From Scleropages formosus (lineage: Eukaryota > Chordata > Actinopteri > Osteoglossiformes > Osteoglossidae), in the NCBI RefSeq assembly GCF_900964775.1, contig NC_041830.1, forward strand, positions 8,351,501 through 8,415,500: a DNA stretch of 64,000 nt, given 5' to 3'. Under the pieces are notes generated by a model. That model ran no database searches. It saw only the letters and a list, made by a program, of their open reading frames with translations, and was not told where the DNA came from. The stretch's first letter is position 1; each line of letters starts with the position of its first letter. This document shows positions 63,814-64,000 of the stretch, piece by piece. The translations under genes and the position numbers were made by a program.

Positions 63814-64000
63814 ATATTTCCTTCGTGACATCATTAAAACATGCATTCTGGGAAGATCCACTTTTTACACAAGATGAACCAGAGATTTTATGAAATCAAC
63901 ACATAAATGGTTAAATGTTACTTTTAAATGTTTTAGTTTGGCCTTTTTGCCTTTACCTACTAACAGTTCATATTCAATTTTCAGCAGTTTTCTGCAGGGT

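Overview
The window is vertebrate nuclear DNA, almost certainly from a ray-finned fish. It holds spliced genes with GT/AG introns and CpG-rich 5' ends. Two RING/B-box/coiled-coil/PRY-SPRY genes have the finTRIM exon plan known from teleosts. The introns and spacers carry many tRNA-headed SINEs whose 3' tails are of the fish L2 type. I cannot name the species; an early-branching teleost is only a guess, based on the RABEP1-SCIMP-DERL2-MIS12 neighbourhood that resembles human 17p13.2.

Layout. 862-16478 (-): rabep1, exons 1-13, with the 3' end of the gene beyond the left edge. 16.7-20.8 kb: spacer with a SINE and an unexplained block. 20835-22313 (+): a small SCIMP-like transmembrane adaptor. 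23762-27224 (-): derl2, complete in seven exons. 27814-29139 (+): mis12, two coding exons, sharing a 590-bp head-to-head promoter with derl2. 30091-34330 (-): ift22, complete in five exons and convergent with mis12. 36104-42069 (-) and 49340-56674 (+): two complete finTRIM-like genes, head to head across a 7.3-kb spacer that holds repeats, a CpG-rich block and a cluster of GATA-type motifs. 58912-end (+): ruvbl2, exons 1-10, running off the right edge inside the AAA+ domain.

The genes do not form one pathway. rabep1 (endosome fusion), derl2 (ER-associated degradation), mis12 (kinetochore), ift22 (cilium) and ruvbl2 (AAA+ chromatin and assembly complexes) are housekeeping genes. scimp and the finTRIM pair are immune-type genes. 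All exon joins were made by hand from splice sites, reading frame and remembered family sequence; every join listed keeps frame.

Repeats. SINE-A (about 210 bp, tRNA-like A and B boxes, TG tail) has 11 copies, nearly all with recognisable target-site duplications. SINE-B (up to about 390 bp) and SINE-C (about 200 bp) end in the same tail as 5'-truncated L2 LINE fragments that are also present. SINE-D ends in GGAT repeats. There is also a decayed Tc1 transposon in derl2 and a probable RTE-type LINE 3' end in rabep1. I saw no retrovirus, LTR element, Polinton, CRISPR or convincing free-standing tRNA gene.
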